DNA from: Isoetes engelmannii
Taxonomy: Eukaryota; Streptophyta; Lycopodiopsida; Isoetales; Isoetaceae
Assembly (NCBI GenBank): GCA_011763485.2
Contig: JAANSK020275935.1
Span: forward strand, 1-32,292
DNA: 32,292 nucleotides
Direction of reading: 5' to 3'
In this document: piece after piece, positions 32,026-32,292 of the stretch
Numbering within the stretch: position 1 is the stretch's first letter
Layout: each line of letters begins with the position of its first letter
Made by a program: the position numbers and the translations under genes
Notes under the pieces: generated by a model
The model's input: the letters and a program-made list of their open reading frames with translations, nothing else
What the model was told of the DNA's origin: nothing
The model's database searches: none

Positions 32026-32292
32026 AAACAGACTTTTTTGAACATATTTTAAGATTTAATCAAAGCATGCACTAAAAAAGCCTTATTTTTTAAAATAAAT
32101 GGCAACTGCAGAAGGAAAAAAAGGAAACAAAGTGAATTTTAGTAGTAGATAAAAGAAATGCACTACTGGGTGTTTAAGGAAATGTGTTATAAAGTTTGGT
32201 GCTGGAATAAAAAAACAAAGTCTTATGCTACCACAATTTTGTTTAAGCAGTCCTGCCAGACCAGAACAATGCAAAAGAAGGGACCCAAGGTA

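Larger units (their letters stand above)
31900..32292. other. right-edge sequence without a gene
   Basis: AT-rich, no supported coding region. It contains the two small inverted repeats listed next. A minus-strand open frame at 32083-32274 is not recognisable. Confidence 0.5.

Noticed and set aside
1-32292. CRISPR arrays, bacterial operons, tRNA and rRNA genes
   Set aside because: No regularly spaced identical repeats, no cloverleaf-like sequence and no rRNA-like blocks were seen; the intron structure shows eukaryotic nuclear DNA.

Overview
This is eukaryotic nuclear DNA from a land plant. It is AT-rich, has spliceosomal introns throughout, and carries plant-type transposons. The dominant feature is a complete plus-strand gene for NUP205, the large inner-ring scaffold nucleoporin (Nup192/Nup205 family). 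I could trace it exon by exon from the ATG at 680 to the stop at 20233-20235. The model has 45 coding exons, 5685 coding bases and 1894 residues, close to the roughly 1.84 kb-residue Arabidopsis protein as I recall it. The sequence is clearly orthologous but well diverged from the angiosperm protein. That, together with the long introns, would fit a seedless or early-diverging lineage such as a lycophyte or fern; this is inference only.

Layout. Positions 1-402 hold the minus-strand exons of an unrecognised, divergently oriented neighbour that runs off the left edge and seems to carry one frameshift. Positions 403-679 are a short shared upstream region with a telo-box-like motif. NUP205 fills 680-20235. 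Its long introns (818-1292, 1894-3785, 4599-6752, 10077-10676, 12888-15575, 16863-17888) contain diverged dispersed repeats, local duplications and one unexplained splice-flanked open segment (13103-13277). At least one intron, probably two, is of the GC-AG type.

Downstream of NUP205 there is a gene-poor, repeat-rich stretch. It holds two short tandem duplications (21377-21470 and 21973-22060) and a compact Mutator-like (Pack-MULE-type) element at 22267-23383. That element has roughly 105-bp terminal inverted repeats, a perfect 9-bp target duplication, and an internal EF-hand coding sequence. Next come 4 kb with only a few coding-like fragments. After them lies a decayed minus-strand Ty3/gypsy-type LTR retrotransposon remnant (about 27875-30156: LTR end, tRNA-iMet primer site, gag, zinc knuckle, partly duplicated protease). 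Last is a 5'-truncated minus-strand LINE (30157 to about 31899) with reverse-transcriptase tail and zf-RVT domain, broken by in-frame TAG codons and a tetranucleotide expansion. The right edge holds small inverted repeats and no gene that I can support.

Functionally the window is one conserved housekeeping gene next to a repeat-rich transposon block. I see no operon, RNA gene or CRISPR array. The most interesting items are the EF-hand-carrying Pack-MULE, the GC-AG introns, the frame-compatible orphan segment in NUP205 intron 29, and the unidentified divergent gene on the left.
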